Numbered from the stretch's first letter, positions 1 through 8,512 are shown. The stretch: DNA of 39,996 bases from Vulcanimicrobiota bacterium (GCA_027315245.1 DAHUYK010000156.1:1-39996), one strand, 5' to 3'. Notes: generated by a model from the sequence alone, not told the origin. A program made the numbers and translations.

Positions 1-118
1 GTTCGGGACCGCCGGTTGGCCGGCCATGATCGTTGCCGTGCCCGAGGGCAATACACGGGGCACCGAGTACCACAATTGCGGCAACGCTAGGGATGACCGC
101 TCTAAGACAAACAGTCAC
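1..118 (-). CDS. Possible start of a secreted protein, cut by the window edge
   Basis: A minus-strand frame stays open from a GTG at 116-118 to the window edge (39 codons visible). The predicted N-terminus has a short basic region (MTVCLR), a hydrophobic stretch (AVIPSVAAIVVLGAPCIA) and then a polar HGNDHGRP segment, the layout of a Sec signal peptide with cleavage near residues 24-27. No strong ribosome binding site precedes the GTG, and the mature part lies outside the window, so no function can be given. The frame is also open upstream of the GTG, so this could be chance in GC-rich DNA. The call rests on the signal-peptide-like composition only. Confidence 0.35.
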   Translation of the reverse strand, partial: MTVCLRAVIPSVAAIVVLGAPCIALGHGNDHGRPTGGPE

Positions 119-156
119 CCCATGAGCGTAGCGCGCGAAACGCAGGGGCGACAGAG

Positions 157-185
157 AATAAAGCCTGGATGCTGGCGTAGGTAAA
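157..185 (-). promoter_or_regulatory. Weak candidate sigma70 promoter for the edge gene
   Basis: On the minus strand TTTACC (180-185) and TTTATT (157-162) are separated by 17 bases. Each matches four of six consensus positions. The predicted start near 150 would give a leader of about 32 bases before the GTG at 118. The match is weak and may be chance. Confidence 0.22.
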
Positions 186-210
186 AGGTCCCAGGCCGCT
201 TCCTGCAGCC
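183..210 (-). terminator. Possible terminator after the DUF72 gene
   Basis: In the minus-strand transcript GGCUGC and GCGGCC (205-210 and 194-199) can form a six-pair stem, including one G-U pair, around an AGGAA loop. A UUUU run follows after seven bases. It lies about 35 bases beyond the DUF72 stop codon and could end the long ribosomal transcript. The gap between stem and U-run makes it imperfect. Confidence 0.3.
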
Positions 211-244
211 CTGTGCCCCATGTGTTGAGCCCCTCGTCCGGCCC

Positions 245-1111
245 TTACGAGTCGTTCGCGAAAAAACTTCCTTGCTGTGGGGCGCCGGCGTGTGCCGGCG
301 GTTGCGCGAGCAGTCGCGGTGCGGTGTCGCCGTACCGCCGCTGCAGAATGCCGCTCAGCGCCTCTGCGTTGCGCGCCGCTTGACCGCGTGCATGGTTATT
401 GAAAAAGACGAGCGTCGTCGCGGCCTGCTGCTCCACCTCCGCGATACGGTCGCTCCACTGCGTCAACTCTGCCTGTGTATACTCGTAGTCGTATCGCGTG
501 ACGTTCGTGCCCTTCCACCACGTGTGCACGTTGCGTCCGTGAAAGCGCACGTAGCCGATCGCTCCCGTCGCGTCGGAGGAGGGCCCGAGAAGGCGCTCGT
601 GCGGGGGCATGTCGACGTTGCAGTATCCAGCGCCGGCGTCTCGCAGAAGTGCTAGGGTCTGCGGCCGCTGCCATTCTCGCCGCCGAAACTCGACGACGAC
701 GGGTACGCCGTCGAATGCTTCGACGACACGGCGCAGGTACGTCTCATTCGATGGTGACGGTGCGAACGCGTTCGGAAACTGCGCCAGTACGCAGACGAGT
801 TTGCCGCACTCGCGTAGCGGCGCGAGCGCCGCAACGAGCCTTCGCGCATCGTCGTGGACGCGGAGCGCCGCGCTCTGCAGGTGCGTCACCGAAGCCGGGG
901 CCTTGACGGAGAATCGAAAGTCGCCCGGCGTACGTGCTGCCATCGACGCGAACGTCCGCGCCGGTGGAACGGCGTAGTAGCTCGTGTCGATCTCGACGGC
1001 GGAGAAGCGCCGTGCGTAGAACGGCAGCATCTCTGCCGAAGCTATCCCGGCCGGATAGAAGGACCCGAGCCAATCCCGGTACGCAAAGCCGCACGTTCCT
1101 ATGTAGATCAT
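245..1111 (-). CDS. DUF72 (YecE-like) TIM-barrel protein
   Basis: The 288-residue product has the full signature of the DUF72/YecE family: an N-terminal GTCGFAYRDW (residues 5-14) with FYP following, an AVEIDTSYY segment (38-46), YVRFHGRN (187-194), YDYEYTQAEL (207-216) and a C-terminal FFNNHARGQAARNA (236-249). Family members are cytosolic TIM-barrel proteins of about 240-300 residues whose biochemical role is unsettled, so none is assigned. The ATG lies only 27 bases after the rpsM stop, behind an AAAGGG ribosome binding site, so it is probably co-transcribed with the ribosomal genes. It sits where rpsK would normally follow rpsM. Confidence 0.9.
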   Translation of the reverse strand: MIYIGTCGFAYRDWLGSFYPAGIASAEMLPFYARRFSAVEIDTSYYAVPPARTFASMAARTPGDFRFSVKAPASVTHLQSAALRVHDDARRLVAALAPLRECGKLVCVLAQFPNAFAPSPSNETYLRRVVEAFDGVPVVVEFRRREWQRPQTLALLRDAGAGYCNVDMPPHERLLGPSSDATGAIGYVRFHGRNVHTWWKGTNVTRYDYEYTQAELTQWSDRIAEVEQQAATTLVFFNNHARGQAARNAEALSGILQRRYGDTAPRLLAQPPAHAGAPQQGSFFANDS

Positions 1112-1138
1112 GAAACGACCCTTTACGGTCGCCGCGTA

Positions 1139-1525
1139 CTACTTCTTCGCGAGGACTTTCTTCTTACCGGCGACGGTGCGCTTGGGCCCCTTGCGCGTGC
1201 GCGCGTTCGTCTTCGTACGCTGCCCGCGAACGGGGAGACCGCGACGATGACGCAGGCCACGATAGCAGCCGATGTCCATGAGCCGCTTGATGTTGCCCTG
1301 CACCTCGCGGCGCAGATCGCCTTCGACGCGCAGCTGCAGCTCGTCGATGGCGTCGCGGAGCTTCTTTTCGTCTTCTTCGCCCATGTCTTTGATGCGCAGG
1401 TCCGGGCTGACGCCGGTATGCGCGAGCAGGCGGCGCGCCGTCGACGGGCCGATGCCGAAGATGTAGGTCAAGGCGACTTCCACGCGTTTCTCGCGCGGCA
1501 GATCGATACCGGCAATACGCGCCAT
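1139..1525 (-). CDS. rpsM: 30S ribosomal protein S13 (uS13)
   Basis: The 128-residue protein begins [20 protein letters not shown] and has the helix-two-turn-helix motif region ([15 protein letters not shown]). The conserved [29 protein letters not shown] block sits near residues 87-115, and a lysine-rich tail reaches toward the P-site tRNA. S13 sits in the head of the small subunit and contacts S19, the A-site finger and the P-site tRNA. It is 48 bases after rpmJ, the usual spc/alpha junction. The normal next genes (rpsK, rpsD, rpoA, rplQ) are absent here; a DUF72 gene follows instead. Confidence 0.98.
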   Translation of the reverse strand: MARIAGIDLPREKRVEVALTYIFGIGPSTARRLLAHTGVSPDLRIKDMGEEDEKKLRDAIDELQLRVEGDLRREVQGNIKRLMDIGCYRGLRHRRGLPVRGQRTKTNARTRKGPKRTVAGKKKVLAKK

Positions 1526-1573
1526 ACTACGCTATGCCTCGCTGCATTGATTCGCTTCCTTTTCGTGTCATCA

Positions 1574-1690
1574 TCACCCCTGAACTTGCTTATGTTTTGG
1601 GTTGACGTCGCAGATCACCCGCACTTTGCCGTGACGCCGGATGACTTTGCATTTTTCGCACATTTTTTTGACTGACGGACGTACTTTCAT
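1574..1690 (-). CDS. rpmJ: 50S ribosomal protein L36 (bL36)
   Basis: A 38-residue frame reads [20 protein letters not shown] followed by a [14 protein letters not shown] block, a full-length match to L36. The zinc ligands C11, C14, C27 and H33 are of the C-C-C-H type, so this is the zinc-binding form. The ATG at 1690 lies seven bases beyond the map stop codon. infA, which commonly lies between map and rpmJ, has no room here. Confidence 0.96.
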   Translation of the reverse strand: MKVRPSVKKMCEKCKVIRRHGKVRVICDVNPKHKQVQG

Positions 1691-1696
1691 CTTTCG

Positions 1697-2500
1697 TTAC
1701 CTTGACAGAGCGCCGGCTTCGCGGAACTGCTCGACGGCGGGATGCTCTCCGAGTTCGCGCAACGTGAGGATCTTCGGACCCTCCTGCGTGACCGCGATCG
1801 TGTGCTCGAAGTGCGCTGCGAGTTTACCATCCGCCGTGACGACTGTCCAGCCGTCTTTCTGGATGACGACCCCGGGAGCTCCCTGAGTGATCATCGGTTC
1901 GATAGCAATGACGAGCCCCCGGCGGATCTTGGCACCCGAACCGCGGCGCCCGTAGTTCGGAACGTTCGGCTCCTCGTGCATCTCTCGCCCGACGCCGTGG
2001 CCCACCAGCTCCCGCACCACGCCGAAACCGTTGCTTTCGGCATGTTCTTGCACGGCGGCACCGATGTCGCCGACGTAGGCGTTCTCTTTGGCGGCGGCAA
2101 CTCCGATCATGAGGCACTCCTGCGTCACGGCCAGGAGCCGGCGCGCGCTCGCGGAGACGTCGCCGACCGGCACCGTCACGGCGCTGTCGCTCACGAAGCC
2201 CTCATACGTCGTGCCGATGTCGATCGAGAGCAAATCCCCGTCGCGCAGCACGTACGAGCCGGGAATCCCGTGGACCACTTCGTCGTTGACGGACGCGCAA
2301 ATCGAAGCGGGAAAACCTCGATACCCTTTGAACGTCGGCACGCCGCCGCGCTGCCGGATGCCGTGCTCCGCCATGCTATCGAGTTCGCGCGTCGTCACAC
2401 CGGGCCGAGCTGCTTGCATGAGTTCCGTCAGGACGTCAGCGGTGATCTTACCGCCGCGCCGGATCGTTTCGATCTCCCGGTTCGACTTCAGGGTGATCAC
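1697..2500 (-). CDS. map: Methionine aminopeptidase, type I
   Basis: The 267-residue enzyme removes the initiator methionine from nascent proteins. All five metal ligands of the pita-bread fold are visible: D94 (SIDIG), D105 (SDSAV), H168 (GHGVG), E201 (AIEPM) and E232 (FEHT). The substrate-contact histidine H78 (VVHGIP) is also present. There is no N-terminal zinc-finger extension, so it is the type Ia form. The start is GTG, overlapping the adk stop as GTGA, which implies translational coupling. The adk-map order after secY is the standard spc-operon arrangement. Confidence 0.96.
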   Translation of the reverse strand: MITLKSNREIETIRRGGKITADVLTELMQAARPGVTTRELDSMAEHGIRQRGGVPTFKGYRGFPASICASVNDEVVHGIPGSYVLRDGDLLSIDIGTTYEGFVSDSAVTVPVGDVSASARRLLAVTQECLMIGVAAAKENAYVGDIGAAVQEHAESNGFGVVRELVGHGVGREMHEEPNVPNYGRRGSGAKIRRGLVIAIEPMITQGAPGVVIQKDGWTVVTADGKLAAHFEHTIAVTQEGPKILTLRELGEHPAVEQFREAGALSR

Positions 2501-3165
2501 GGCGTCCGCATCGGCGACGACGTCGCCTCCAGCGCGTGCAGCAGCTCCGCCGTCACCGTACCGATAGGACGTGACGCGTCGATCTTCAGATACCGGCGAG
2601 ACCGCGAATCGTTGTAGTACGCGATGAGGGGCATCGTCTGCTTCTCGAACACGTCGAGCCGGTGATGAACGATCGCCGGGGTGTCGTCCTCACGCTGTAT
2701 CAGCGGCCCACCGTCGTCATCGTCGACTGCGGTACGCTTTGGCGGGTTGAACCGCTCGTGATAGACACGCCCCGTGCGCGGATTCGTCCAGCGGCCTAAA
2801 AGCCGTTCCTCGAGCGTCGTCCTCGGCACGTAGAAGTAGATGGCATGCGGCAGCCCGCGGCCCGCGGCTTGCAAAAGGTGATCGAGCGCTTCTGCCTGCG
2901 CGACCGTGCGCGGAAAGCCGTCGAAGATGACGCCCGAACCGGCAGGCGGAAGATTCTTCTTCACCATTTCGACGATGAGGTCGTCGGGAACGAGTGCTCC
3001 GCGTTGTATGTACGGCTCCGCAGCCTTACCCAGCTCGGTCGCCTTCTCTCGTTCCTCGCGCAGCAGATCGCCGGTCGATACTTGCCGATAGCCGTATTGC
3101 TTGCGCAGAATCTGCGCCTGCGTTCCCTTGCCGGCTCCGGGAGCTCCGAAGAAGATGACGTCCAT
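2497..3165 (-). CDS. adk: Adenylate kinase
   Basis: This 222-residue enzyme interconverts ATP plus AMP and two ADP. The P-loop GAPGAGKGTQ is at residues 7-16, followed by the AMP-binding segment STGDLLREE and FDGFPRTVAQAEAL. A long-form LID starts at GRWTNPRTGRVYHERFNPPK. The LID lacks the four cysteines seen in zinc-binding adenylate kinases and carries an acidic AVDDDDGG insertion. The gene starts 17 bases after secY and overlaps map by four bases, consistent with coupled expression in the spc operon. Confidence 0.96.
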   Translation of the reverse strand: MDVIFFGAPGAGKGTQAQILRKQYGYRQVSTGDLLREEREKATELGKAAEPYIQRGALVPDDLIVEMVKKNLPPAGSGVIFDGFPRTVAQAEALDHLLQAAGRGLPHAIYFYVPRTTLEERLLGRWTNPRTGRVYHERFNPPKRTAVDDDDGGPLIQREDDTPAIVHHRLDVFEKQTMPLIAYYNDSRSRRYLKIDASRPIGTVTAELLHALEATSSPMRTP

Positions 3166-3182
3166 TGCCTACGCCGGCAAGC

Positions 3183-4478
3183 TCATCGCTTGATGAACCC
3201 CTTGTAGTCGCGCATGGCCAGACGCGCCTCGATCTGATTGATCGTGTCCAGCGCAACGCCGACGACGATGAGCAGCGACGTCGAGCCGAGATAGAACGTC
3301 GTCACGCTCAGGCCCTGTTGGAGAACGCTCGGGAGCACCGCGAGTAGGCCGAGATAGATGGCGGCCGCGGTCGTGATGCGATAGAGTATCTTGTTGAGGT
3401 AATCGACCGTCGGCTGCCCCGGCCGGATGCCCGGAATGAACGAGCCGCTCTTCTTGAGATTGTCGGCGACGTCGCGCGTGTTCAGGACGACGGAACTATA
3501 GAAGAACGTGAACACGACGACGAGCAAAAAGTAGACGATGTTGTACAGCAGCGTGTTGGGCGCGAAATACGCTTGCAGCCAGTTCGAGACGTTCGCGAGC
3601 GGTCCGTGAGCGGTTCCTCCCCGGTTGAACCACGAGAGCGCCTGCTGCGGTAGCAAGAGGATCGAGATTGCGAAGATGATCGATATGACGCCTGCGTTGT
3701 TGAGACGCAGCGGGATGTACGTCGAACGTCCTGCGAACATTTTGCGTCCGACGACCCGACGTGCCTGCTGCACGGGTACGCGACGCTGGCCTTGATAGAG
3801 GAAGACGATCGAGATGATGATGATGATTGCCACGCCGATATACGCGACGAGGTTCGCAAGGCTCAGGCCGCCCTGGGCGGCGGTCGAGTACGTCTGCACG
3901 ACGTACGTCGGGTAGCGCAGCACGATGCCGATGAAGATGATGAGCGAGACGCCGTTACCGATGCCTCTATCGCTGATCTGCTCGCCGAGCCACATGAGGA
4001 ACAGGGTTCCCGCAACCATCGCGATCACGGCAAAGAGAAAATACTGCAGGCTCGTGTCGTAGAAGACGCCGCTCGAGCGCATGGTGTTCGCCATGAACGT
4101 CGCTTGAACGGAGGCGAGCACGATCGTGAGCCAGCGTGTGTACTGGCTGATCTTCTTGCGCCCTTCCTCGCCGCCTTTCTTCGCAAGCTCTTCGAGCTGC
4201 GGCAGCACGACGGTCATGAGCTGCATGATGATCGACGCATTGATGAACGGCGTGATGCCCATCGCAATGATGGAGAGCCGCTGCAAAGCGCCGCCCGATA
4301 GAAAGCCGAGCAAGTTGTAAAAGATGCCCTGCTGCAGCACGCGCTGCCAGGCCGTCTCGTTGACGTTGGGCAGCTGCACGTGGATCATGAAGATGAACCA
4401 CGCAAACGCAAAGAGAACGAACCCAGCGCGTTTGCGGATCTCGGGAACGAGCAGCGCCGCGCGCAGGTTATTGAGCAA
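3183..4478 (-). CDS. secY: Preprotein translocase subunit SecY
   Basis: The 431-residue, ten-helix channel subunit of the Sec translocon matches the family over its full length. Visible signatures are the early MGITPFINASIIMQL segment, the GIGNGVSLIIFIGI helix, the cytosolic loop SGSFIPGIRPGQPT and a C-terminal helix ending in NQIEARLAMRDYKGFIKR. The translated start is a TTG at 4478 preceded by AGGA. It follows rplO by eight bases, the usual order, which links insertion machinery to ribosome supply. No key segment is missing. Confidence 0.97.
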   Translation of the reverse strand: MLNNLRAALLVPEIRKRAGFVLFAFAWFIFMIHVQLPNVNETAWQRVLQQGIFYNLLGFLSGGALQRLSIIAMGITPFINASIIMQLMTVVLPQLEELAKKGGEEGRKKISQYTRWLTIVLASVQATFMANTMRSSGVFYDTSLQYFLFAVIAMVAGTLFLMWLGEQISDRGIGNGVSLIIFIGIVLRYPTYVVQTYSTAAQGGLSLANLVAYIGVAIIIIISIVFLYQGQRRVPVQQARRVVGRKMFAGRSTYIPLRLNNAGVISIIFAISILLLPQQALSWFNRGGTAHGPLANVSNWLQAYFAPNTLLYNIVYFLLVVVFTFFYSSVVLNTRDVADNLKKSGSFIPGIRPGQPTVDYLNKILYRITTAAAIYLGLLAVLPSVLQQGLSVTTFYLGSTSLLIVVGVALDTINQIEARLAMRDYKGFIKR

Positions 4479-4486
4479 CGCTGTTC

Positions 4487-5149
4487 CTACCCGGGCGTCT
4501 CTGGCGCCTCGAGCTGCGCTCCAGCCGCACCGAGCGCCTCACGTGCGCTCGCGGAGAAGACGACGTCGCGGAAGCGTAAGCCTTGGGGGAGCGACTTCCC
4601 GACCTCGGAACCGCCGAGAATCTTCACGCCGTCGAGCGTCTTCTTGAGCAGGCCACGCTCTCGCAGCGACTCGGGCGACACCTCGACGGACGGATCCCAA
4701 CGCGCGAGGCGATGGAGGTTCACGACGGCATACCGCGACCGGAAATGCCCGGTATCGCGCGCCTTCTGCGAGTATCCGCGGCGATGCGGCAGGCGGCGTG
4801 CCCACGGCGTTTGACCGCCTTCGAACGTCGGACCCTTGCCGCCGCCGGAGCGCACGGTCTGACCCTTGCCGCCCTCGCCGCCGGTCTTCACCATGCCGGA
4901 GCCGTGTCCGCGCCCGATGCGCTGCCGCTTGGGTCTGCTGCCCGCAGCCGGCACGAGCATACCAAGCCGCAGCCCGCCGCGCCCGGCAGTCAGTCCGGTG
5001 GCTCGCGGTGCAGGCGCCGCTTTCGCAGCCGGTTTTGCAGGCGCTTTCGAAGGCGTCGCTTTCTTTGCACGAGGCTTCGCAGCGGCGCTCTTCTTCATGC
5101 TCGCTGCAGGACGCGCCGGCGACTTCTTCGCCTTCTTCTTCTCTGCCAT
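4487..5149 (-). CDS. rplO: 50S ribosomal protein L15 (uL15) with a long basic N-terminal tail
   Basis: The conserved L15 core begins near residue 56 (LRLGMLVPAAGSRPKRQRIG) and includes GRGHGSGMVKTGGEGGKGQ and the FEGGQ.PWARRLP segment. Before it lie about 55 residues almost wholly Lys, Ala and Pro, resembling histone H1-like or AlgP-like tails. The full product is 220 residues against about 145-160 for typical L15. The ATG is 12 bases after the rpsE stop, which favours the long form. An internal ATG at about residue 63 would remove conserved core residues. No strong ribosome binding site is seen for either start. rpmD is missing between rpsE and this gene. Confidence 0.92.
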   Translation of the reverse strand: MAEKKKAKKSPARPAASMKKSAAAKPRAKKATPSKAPAKPAAKAAPAPRATGLTAGRGGLRLGMLVPAAGSRPKRQRIGRGHGSGMVKTGGEGGKGQTVRSGGGKGPTFEGGQTPWARRLPHRRGYSQKARDTGHFRSRYAVVNLHRLARWDPSVEVSPESLRERGLLKKTLDGVKILGGSEVGKSLPQGLRFRDVVFSASAREALGAAGAQLEAPETPG

Positions 5150-5161
5150 GATAGGTCGCCG

Positions 5162-5677
5162 CTATGCGGCGAAAATCTCCTTCGCGGTTTTTCCGCGTAA
5201 CGCAGCAACCTGTTCCGCAGTCCGCAGTGACGCAAGCGCTTCCACCGTTGCCAAGACGACGTTCACGGGGTTGTTGCTGCCCAGCGATTTCGTTAGGATG
5301 TCGTGAATGCCGGCCAACTCAAGCACGGCACGCATCGAGCCACCGGCAATGACGCCCGTTCCGGGCGCTGCGGGCTTGAGCACGACGCGTGCCGCACCGC
5401 ACTGATGCGTCACGGCGTGAGGGATCGTCTTCTCAACCATCGGTACCGTTACGAGCGCTTTGCGGGCGCGCTCGACACCTTTGCGAATTGCTTCGGGCAC
5501 TTCGCCCGCCTTGCCGATCGCAAAGCCGACGCGTCCGTTGCGGTCGCCGACCACGACGAGCGCGCTGAAGCTAAAGCGCTTACCGCCTTTGACGACCTTC
5601 GCAACGCGGTTCACACGCACGACGGTTTCGTCGAATCCGCTGCCGTCGCGCTCGCGACCACCTCCACGATACTGCAT
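5162..5677 (-). CDS. rpsE: 30S ribosomal protein S5 (uS5)
   Basis: The 171-residue S5 has the N-terminal dsRBD-like domain ([37 protein letters not shown]) and the C-terminal domain with [19 protein letters not shown] and [13 protein letters not shown] chose the ATG at 5677 because GGAGGG stands just before it and it lies 13 bases after the rplR stop. The frame is open further upstream, but that extension would overlap rplR and has no S5 similarity. S5 helps form the mRNA entry site and affects decoding accuracy. Confidence 0.96.
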   Translation of the reverse strand: MQYRGGGRERDGSGFDETVVRVNRVAKVVKGGKRFSFSALVVVGDRNGRVGFAIGKAGEVPEAIRKGVERARKALVTVPMVEKTIPHAVTHQCGAARVVLKPAAPGTGVIAGGSMRAVLELAGIHDILTKSLGSNNPVNVVLATVEALASLRTAEQVAALRGKTAKEIFAA

Positions 5678-5690
5678 CGACCCTCCTCTC

Positions 5691-6053
5691 CTAGAACTCG
5701 AGACCCGCTTCGCGCGCCGCATCGGCGAGCGCGCGCACGCGTCCGTGATACTTGTAACCGGCACGATCGAAGACGACGCGCGTCACACCCGCAGCTTTCG
5801 CCTTGGCTCCGACCGCAGCGCCGACTGCTTTTGCGGCGTCGACGTTCGTGTGCGAGCTCCGCGCTCCCACCGTCTTCTCTCGCGTCGAGGCAGCGACAAG
5901 CGTATGACCGCGGCTGTCGTCGACGACGGCGGCATAGATGTGGTGCAGCGTGCGCCGCACGAAGAGCCGCGGTCGCTCAGCCGTTCCCGCGACCTTGCGC
6001 CGCAGACGCTCGTGTCGCGAACGCCGCGCAGCGCTCTTGGAGCGTACGCTCAT
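5691..6053 (-). CDS. rplR: 50S ribosomal protein L18 (uL18)
   Basis: The 120-residue protein has the basic N-terminus followed by the L18 core: [57 protein letters not shown] and a terminal [24 protein letters not shown]18 binds 5S rRNA in the central protuberance with L5. The start overlaps the rplF stop by four bases (ATGA), so translation is probably coupled. Confidence 0.96.
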   Translation of the reverse strand: MSVRSKSAARRSRHERLRRKVAGTAERPRLFVRRTLHHIYAAVVDDSRGHTLVAASTREKTVGARSSHTNVDAAKAVGAAVGAKAKAAGVTRVVFDRAGYKYHGRVRALADAAREAGLEF

Positions 6054-6601
6054 TTCTTGCCTGCCTTCGCCGCCTTGCCGAGCTTGCGGCGCACGCGTTC
6101 GCCTTCGTACCGAATGCCTTTGCCCTTGTACGGCTCGGGCGCTCGTAGCGAACGAATTTCCGCTGCCACTTGTCCGACTTGCTGCTTGTTCGTACCGTCG
6201 ATATGGATTTTGTTCTGACCTTCGACTGAGATCGCAATGCCCTGCGGCGGCGCAAAGACGACCGGATGCGAGTAACCGAGGCTGAGGTTGAGCCGTTCGC
6301 CGGCCTTCGCGGCGCGGTATCCGACGCCGTGCAGCTCCAGGCTCTTGCGAAAGCCCTTGCTGACGCCCTCGATCATGTTCGCGATGAGCGTACGCGTGAG
6401 GCCGTGCGCGGCGCGATGCGCCCGCGCGTCTCCCCGCCGCTCGACGACGACCGCGTCACCGTCGACCTTTACGGTGACGACGTCGCGCAAGACGCGCTCG
6501 CGCAGCTCGCCCTTTGGACCCTTCACGTGCACCTCGCCGTCGCCTACCGTGACGTTGACGCCACCGGGAACGCGGACGGGCATCTTACCGATTCGTGACA
6601 T
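6050..6601 (-). CDS. rplF: 50S ribosomal protein L6 (uL6)
   Basis: The 183-residue protein starts [19 protein letters not shown] and contains both duplicated L6 domains. The C-terminal 23S rRNA-binding motif [14 protein letters not shown] is followed by [12 protein letters not shown]6 lies near the sarcin-ricin loop and the elongation-factor site. Length and order (rpsH, rplF, rplR) are standard. Confidence 0.97.
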   Translation of the reverse strand: MSRIGKMPVRVPGGVNVTVGDGEVHVKGPKGELRERVLRDVVTVKVDGDAVVVERRGDARAHRAAHGLTRTLIANMIEGVSKGFRKSLELHGVGYRAAKAGERLNLSLGYSHPVVFAPPQGIAISVEGQNKIHIDGTNKQQVGQVAAEIRSLRAPEPYKGKGIRYEGERVRRKLGKAAKAGKK

Positions 6602-6616
6602 AACTCTGTACCAAGC

Positions 6617-7015
6617 CTACCAGACGTATGCGAGAACTTCGCCGCCCACGCCCAGTTTGCGCGCGCGCTTTCCGGACATGATGCCTTGCGGCGTCGAGAT
6701 GATGACCAAACCCAAGCCGCCCAGTACCCGTGGAATCGAGGTCCTCGGCGTGTAGACGCGCAGGCCGGGGCGCGAGATACGCCGCAATCCGGTGATGACT
6801 TTCTCCTTCTCCGGACCGTAACGCAGCGCTATACGCAGCATTCCTTGCGCCCCCTCGTTGACGCGTTCAAAGCCGTCGATGAAACCTTCCTCTTTGAGGA
6901 TCTCCGCGATTGCGCGCTTCACGCGTGACGCCGGCACGTCGACGCTGCGGTGATTCGCGGTGTTGGCGTTGCGAATACGCGTCAGCATGTCCGCGATCGG
7001 ATCGGTTAATGCCAT
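6617..7015 (-). CDS. rpsH: 30S ribosomal protein S8 (uS8)
   Basis: The 132-residue S8 has the N-terminal [19 protein letters not shown] block, the central [11 protein letters not shown] helix and the C-terminal [20 protein letters not shown] and [20 protein letters not shown] segments that bind helix 21 of 16S rRNA. In several bacteria S8 also represses the spc operon by binding an mRNA structure near rplE. I did not identify such a structure here. Confidence 0.97.
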   Translation of the reverse strand: MALTDPIADMLTRIRNANTANHRSVDVPASRVKRAIAEILKEEGFIDGFERVNEGAQGMLRIALRYGPEKEKVITGLRRISRPGLRVYTPRTSIPRVLGGLGLVIISTPQGIMSGKRARKLGVGGEVLAYVW

Positions 7016-7031
7016 GACGAACCTCCCGCCT

Positions 7032-7217
7032 TCACCACGACGCCTTGGTCACGCCGGGAACGACGCCCGCATGGGCCCCCTCCCGAAAGCATATCCGGCA
7101 CATAGCAAATCGCCGCAAGAACCCCCGCGGACGTCCGCAGATGCGGCAGCGGTTATGCTTGCGCACCGAAAACTTCGGCGTGCGTTGCGATTTGACGATC
7201 ATACTCGTTTTAGCCAA
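7032..7217 (-). CDS. rpsN: 30S ribosomal protein S14, zinc-binding type (uS14)
   Basis: The 61-residue product has the C-X2-C-X12-C-X2-C zinc motif ([20 protein letters not shown]) and the C-terminal [11 protein letters not shown] typical of the short, zinc-type S14. The TTG at 7217 (reading M-A-K-T-S-M-I-V-K) gives the family length exactly and follows AGAGGA. A longer in-frame start upstream would overlap rplE without similarity. The zinc form here contrasts with zinc-free long S14 of many Proteobacteria. Confidence 0.95.
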   Translation of the reverse strand: MAKTSMIVKSQRTPKFSVRKHNRCRICGRPRGFLRRFAMCRICFREGAHAGVVPGVTKASW

Positions 7218-7222
7218 GCTCT

Positions 7223-7780
7223 TTATCCTCTCGCGCGCTGCGCCTGCAGCGGCAGCCCCATGGCGACGAGAAACTCGCAAGCCTCTTCGTCCGTCTTCGC
7301 CGTCGTGACGATCGTGATGTCCATACCACGTGCCTTGTCGACCTTGTCGTAGTTGATCTCGGGAAAAACGAGCTGCTCGCGCAAGCCGAGATTATAGTTG
7401 CCGCGCCCGTCGAACGATTTCTGCGGTAGGCCGCGAAAGTCGCGTATGCGGGGCAGCACGATGTTGAACAGCTTGTCGAGGAAGACGTACATGCGGTCGC
7501 CTCGCAGCGTCACCTTCGCTGCGATGTTCACCCCCGCCCGCAGTTTGAACGCCGCGATGGATTTCTTCGCCTTCGCAACGATCGGCTTCTGACCGGTAAT
7601 CGCCGTCAGCTCCGCCACGGCGTTGTCGAGAGCCTTCGGATTGACGATTGCCTCACCGACGCTCATGTTGACGACGATCTTTTCGAGCTTGGGAACCTCG
7701 TTGACGTTCCCATAGCTGAAGCGGTCCTGCAGTTGTTTGCGTACGAGTTCCTCATAGCGGCCGCGCAGTCGTGAAGCCAC
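7223..7780 (-). CDS. rplE: 50S ribosomal protein L5 (uL5)
   Basis: The 185-residue L5 includes [20 protein letters not shown], the [15 protein letters not shown] strand, [21 protein letters not shown], and the C-terminal [21 protein letters not shown] and [20 protein letters not shown] blocks. L5 binds 5S rRNA and bridges to S13. The frame opens farther upstream, but the GTG at 7780, one base after the rplX stop and behind AGGGGG, gives the normal length (about 180). Confidence 0.95.
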   Translation of the reverse strand: MASRLRGRYEELVRKQLQDRFSYGNVNEVPKLEKIVVNMSVGEAIVNPKALDNAVAELTAITGQKPIVAKAKKSIAAFKLRAGVNIAAKVTLRGDRMYVFLDKLFNIVLPRIRDFRGLPQKSFDGRGNYNLGLREQLVFPEINYDKVDKARGMDITIVTTAKTDEEACEFLVAMGLPLQAQRARG

Positions 7781-7781
7781 G

Positions 7782-8138
7782 TCATGCCCCCTTCGCCGAC
7801 TCGCGGGCCGGCTCGCCACATCGCACGCAGATGCGCGCACGGCGGTGTTCCTTCGTCTCACCTCGCCGCAAGCGCGTCGGCGCCTTACATGCTTCGCAAA
7901 CGTACTGAAGCACCGAGATGGGAAGCGGAGCCTCTTTCTCCACGATCCCTCCGTTCCGTCCCGCGGCCCCCATGTTCGACTGCTGCTGCTGCGGTTTCGT
8001 ATGGCGTTTCACCACGTTGATGCCTTCGACCGTAGCCTGCCACGAATCGGCGAAGATCGCTTTGACGGTCCCGCGCTTACCTTTCTCCTTACCGCGGCGC
8101 ACTAGCACGGTGTCGCCCTTGAGAATCTGCGATTTCAT
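7782..8138 (-). CDS. rplX: 50S ribosomal protein L24 (uL24)
   Basis: The protein has 118 residues with the KOW motif ([21 protein letters not shown]) at its N-terminus, then [13 protein letters not shown] and [15 protein letters not shown]. The C-terminus has two CxxC pairs (CEAC and CVRC), the zinc-ribbon tail seen in many L24 proteins. The ATG at 8138 follows GGAGGTG and overlaps the rplN stop as ATGA. The longer upstream frame is only antisense-like shadow of rplN. L24 starts assembly of the large subunit. Confidence 0.95.
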   Translation of the reverse strand: MKSQILKGDTVLVRRGKEKGKRGTVKAIFADSWQATVEGINVVKRHTKPQQQQSNMGAAGRNGGIVEKEAPLPISVLQYVCEACKAPTRLRRGETKEHRRARICVRCGEPARESAKGA

Positions 8139-8512
8139 AACACCTCCGGTGCCAGCGACGCGATCTTCAAGAAGCCCCGATCGCGCAGCTCGCGCATGAC
8201 CGGTCCGAAGACGCGCGTCCCGCGCGGGTCCAAGTTGTCCTTCTCGCCCTTGATGATGACGCACGCGTTGTCGTCGCAACGCACGACGGAGCCGTCCGTG
8301 CGGCGGATCGGCGCAGTCGTTCGCACGACGACCGCCTTGACGACCTGGCCTTTTTTGACCGCCGCACCGGGGATTGCCGCCTTCACGGTGCCGACGATGA
8401 CGTCGCCGATGTGCGCGTACTGATGCCGCCCCCCACCTTGAATGTGGATGACGAGCAGCTCGCGCGCTCCGGAGTTGTCGGCGACCTTGAGCCGCGTCTC
8501 GTGCTGGATCAC
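8135..8512 (-). CDS. rplN: 50S ribosomal protein L14 (uL14)
   Basis: The 125-residue L14 reads from a GTG as [17 protein letters not shown], the standard N-terminus. It has the [19 protein letters not shown] loop, [20 protein letters not shown] and the [23 protein letters not shown] end. The GTG overlaps the rpsQ stop as GTGA. L14 sits at the subunit interface near L19. No unusual features. Confidence 0.95.
   Translation of the reverse strand: MIQHETRLKVADNSGARELLVIHIQGGGRHQYAHIGDVIVGTVKAAIPGAAVKKGQVVKAVVVRTTAPIRRTDGSVVRCDDNACVIIKGEKDNLDPRGTRVFGPVMRELRDRGFLKIASLAPEVL

Noticed and set aside
30-95. Complementary blocks (CGTTGCCG with CGGCAACG, plus GTGCCC with GGGGCAC) suggesting a structured RNA.
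   Set aside because: No match to RNase P, tmRNA or 6S consensus; the stretch also lies in the possible coding frame at the window edge.
183-215. A GGAAGC-containing hairpin resembling part of bacterial SRP RNA.
   Set aside because: The conserved tetraloop and both internal loops of SRP helix 8 are not present; only a short motif matches.
7781-7861. N-terminal extensions of rplE (and likewise rplX, rplN, rpsE, rpsN) in open frames upstream of the chosen starts.
   Set aside because: The extra residues overlap neighbouring ribosomal genes, have no family similarity, and better-placed starts with stop-start overlap or ribosome binding sites exist.
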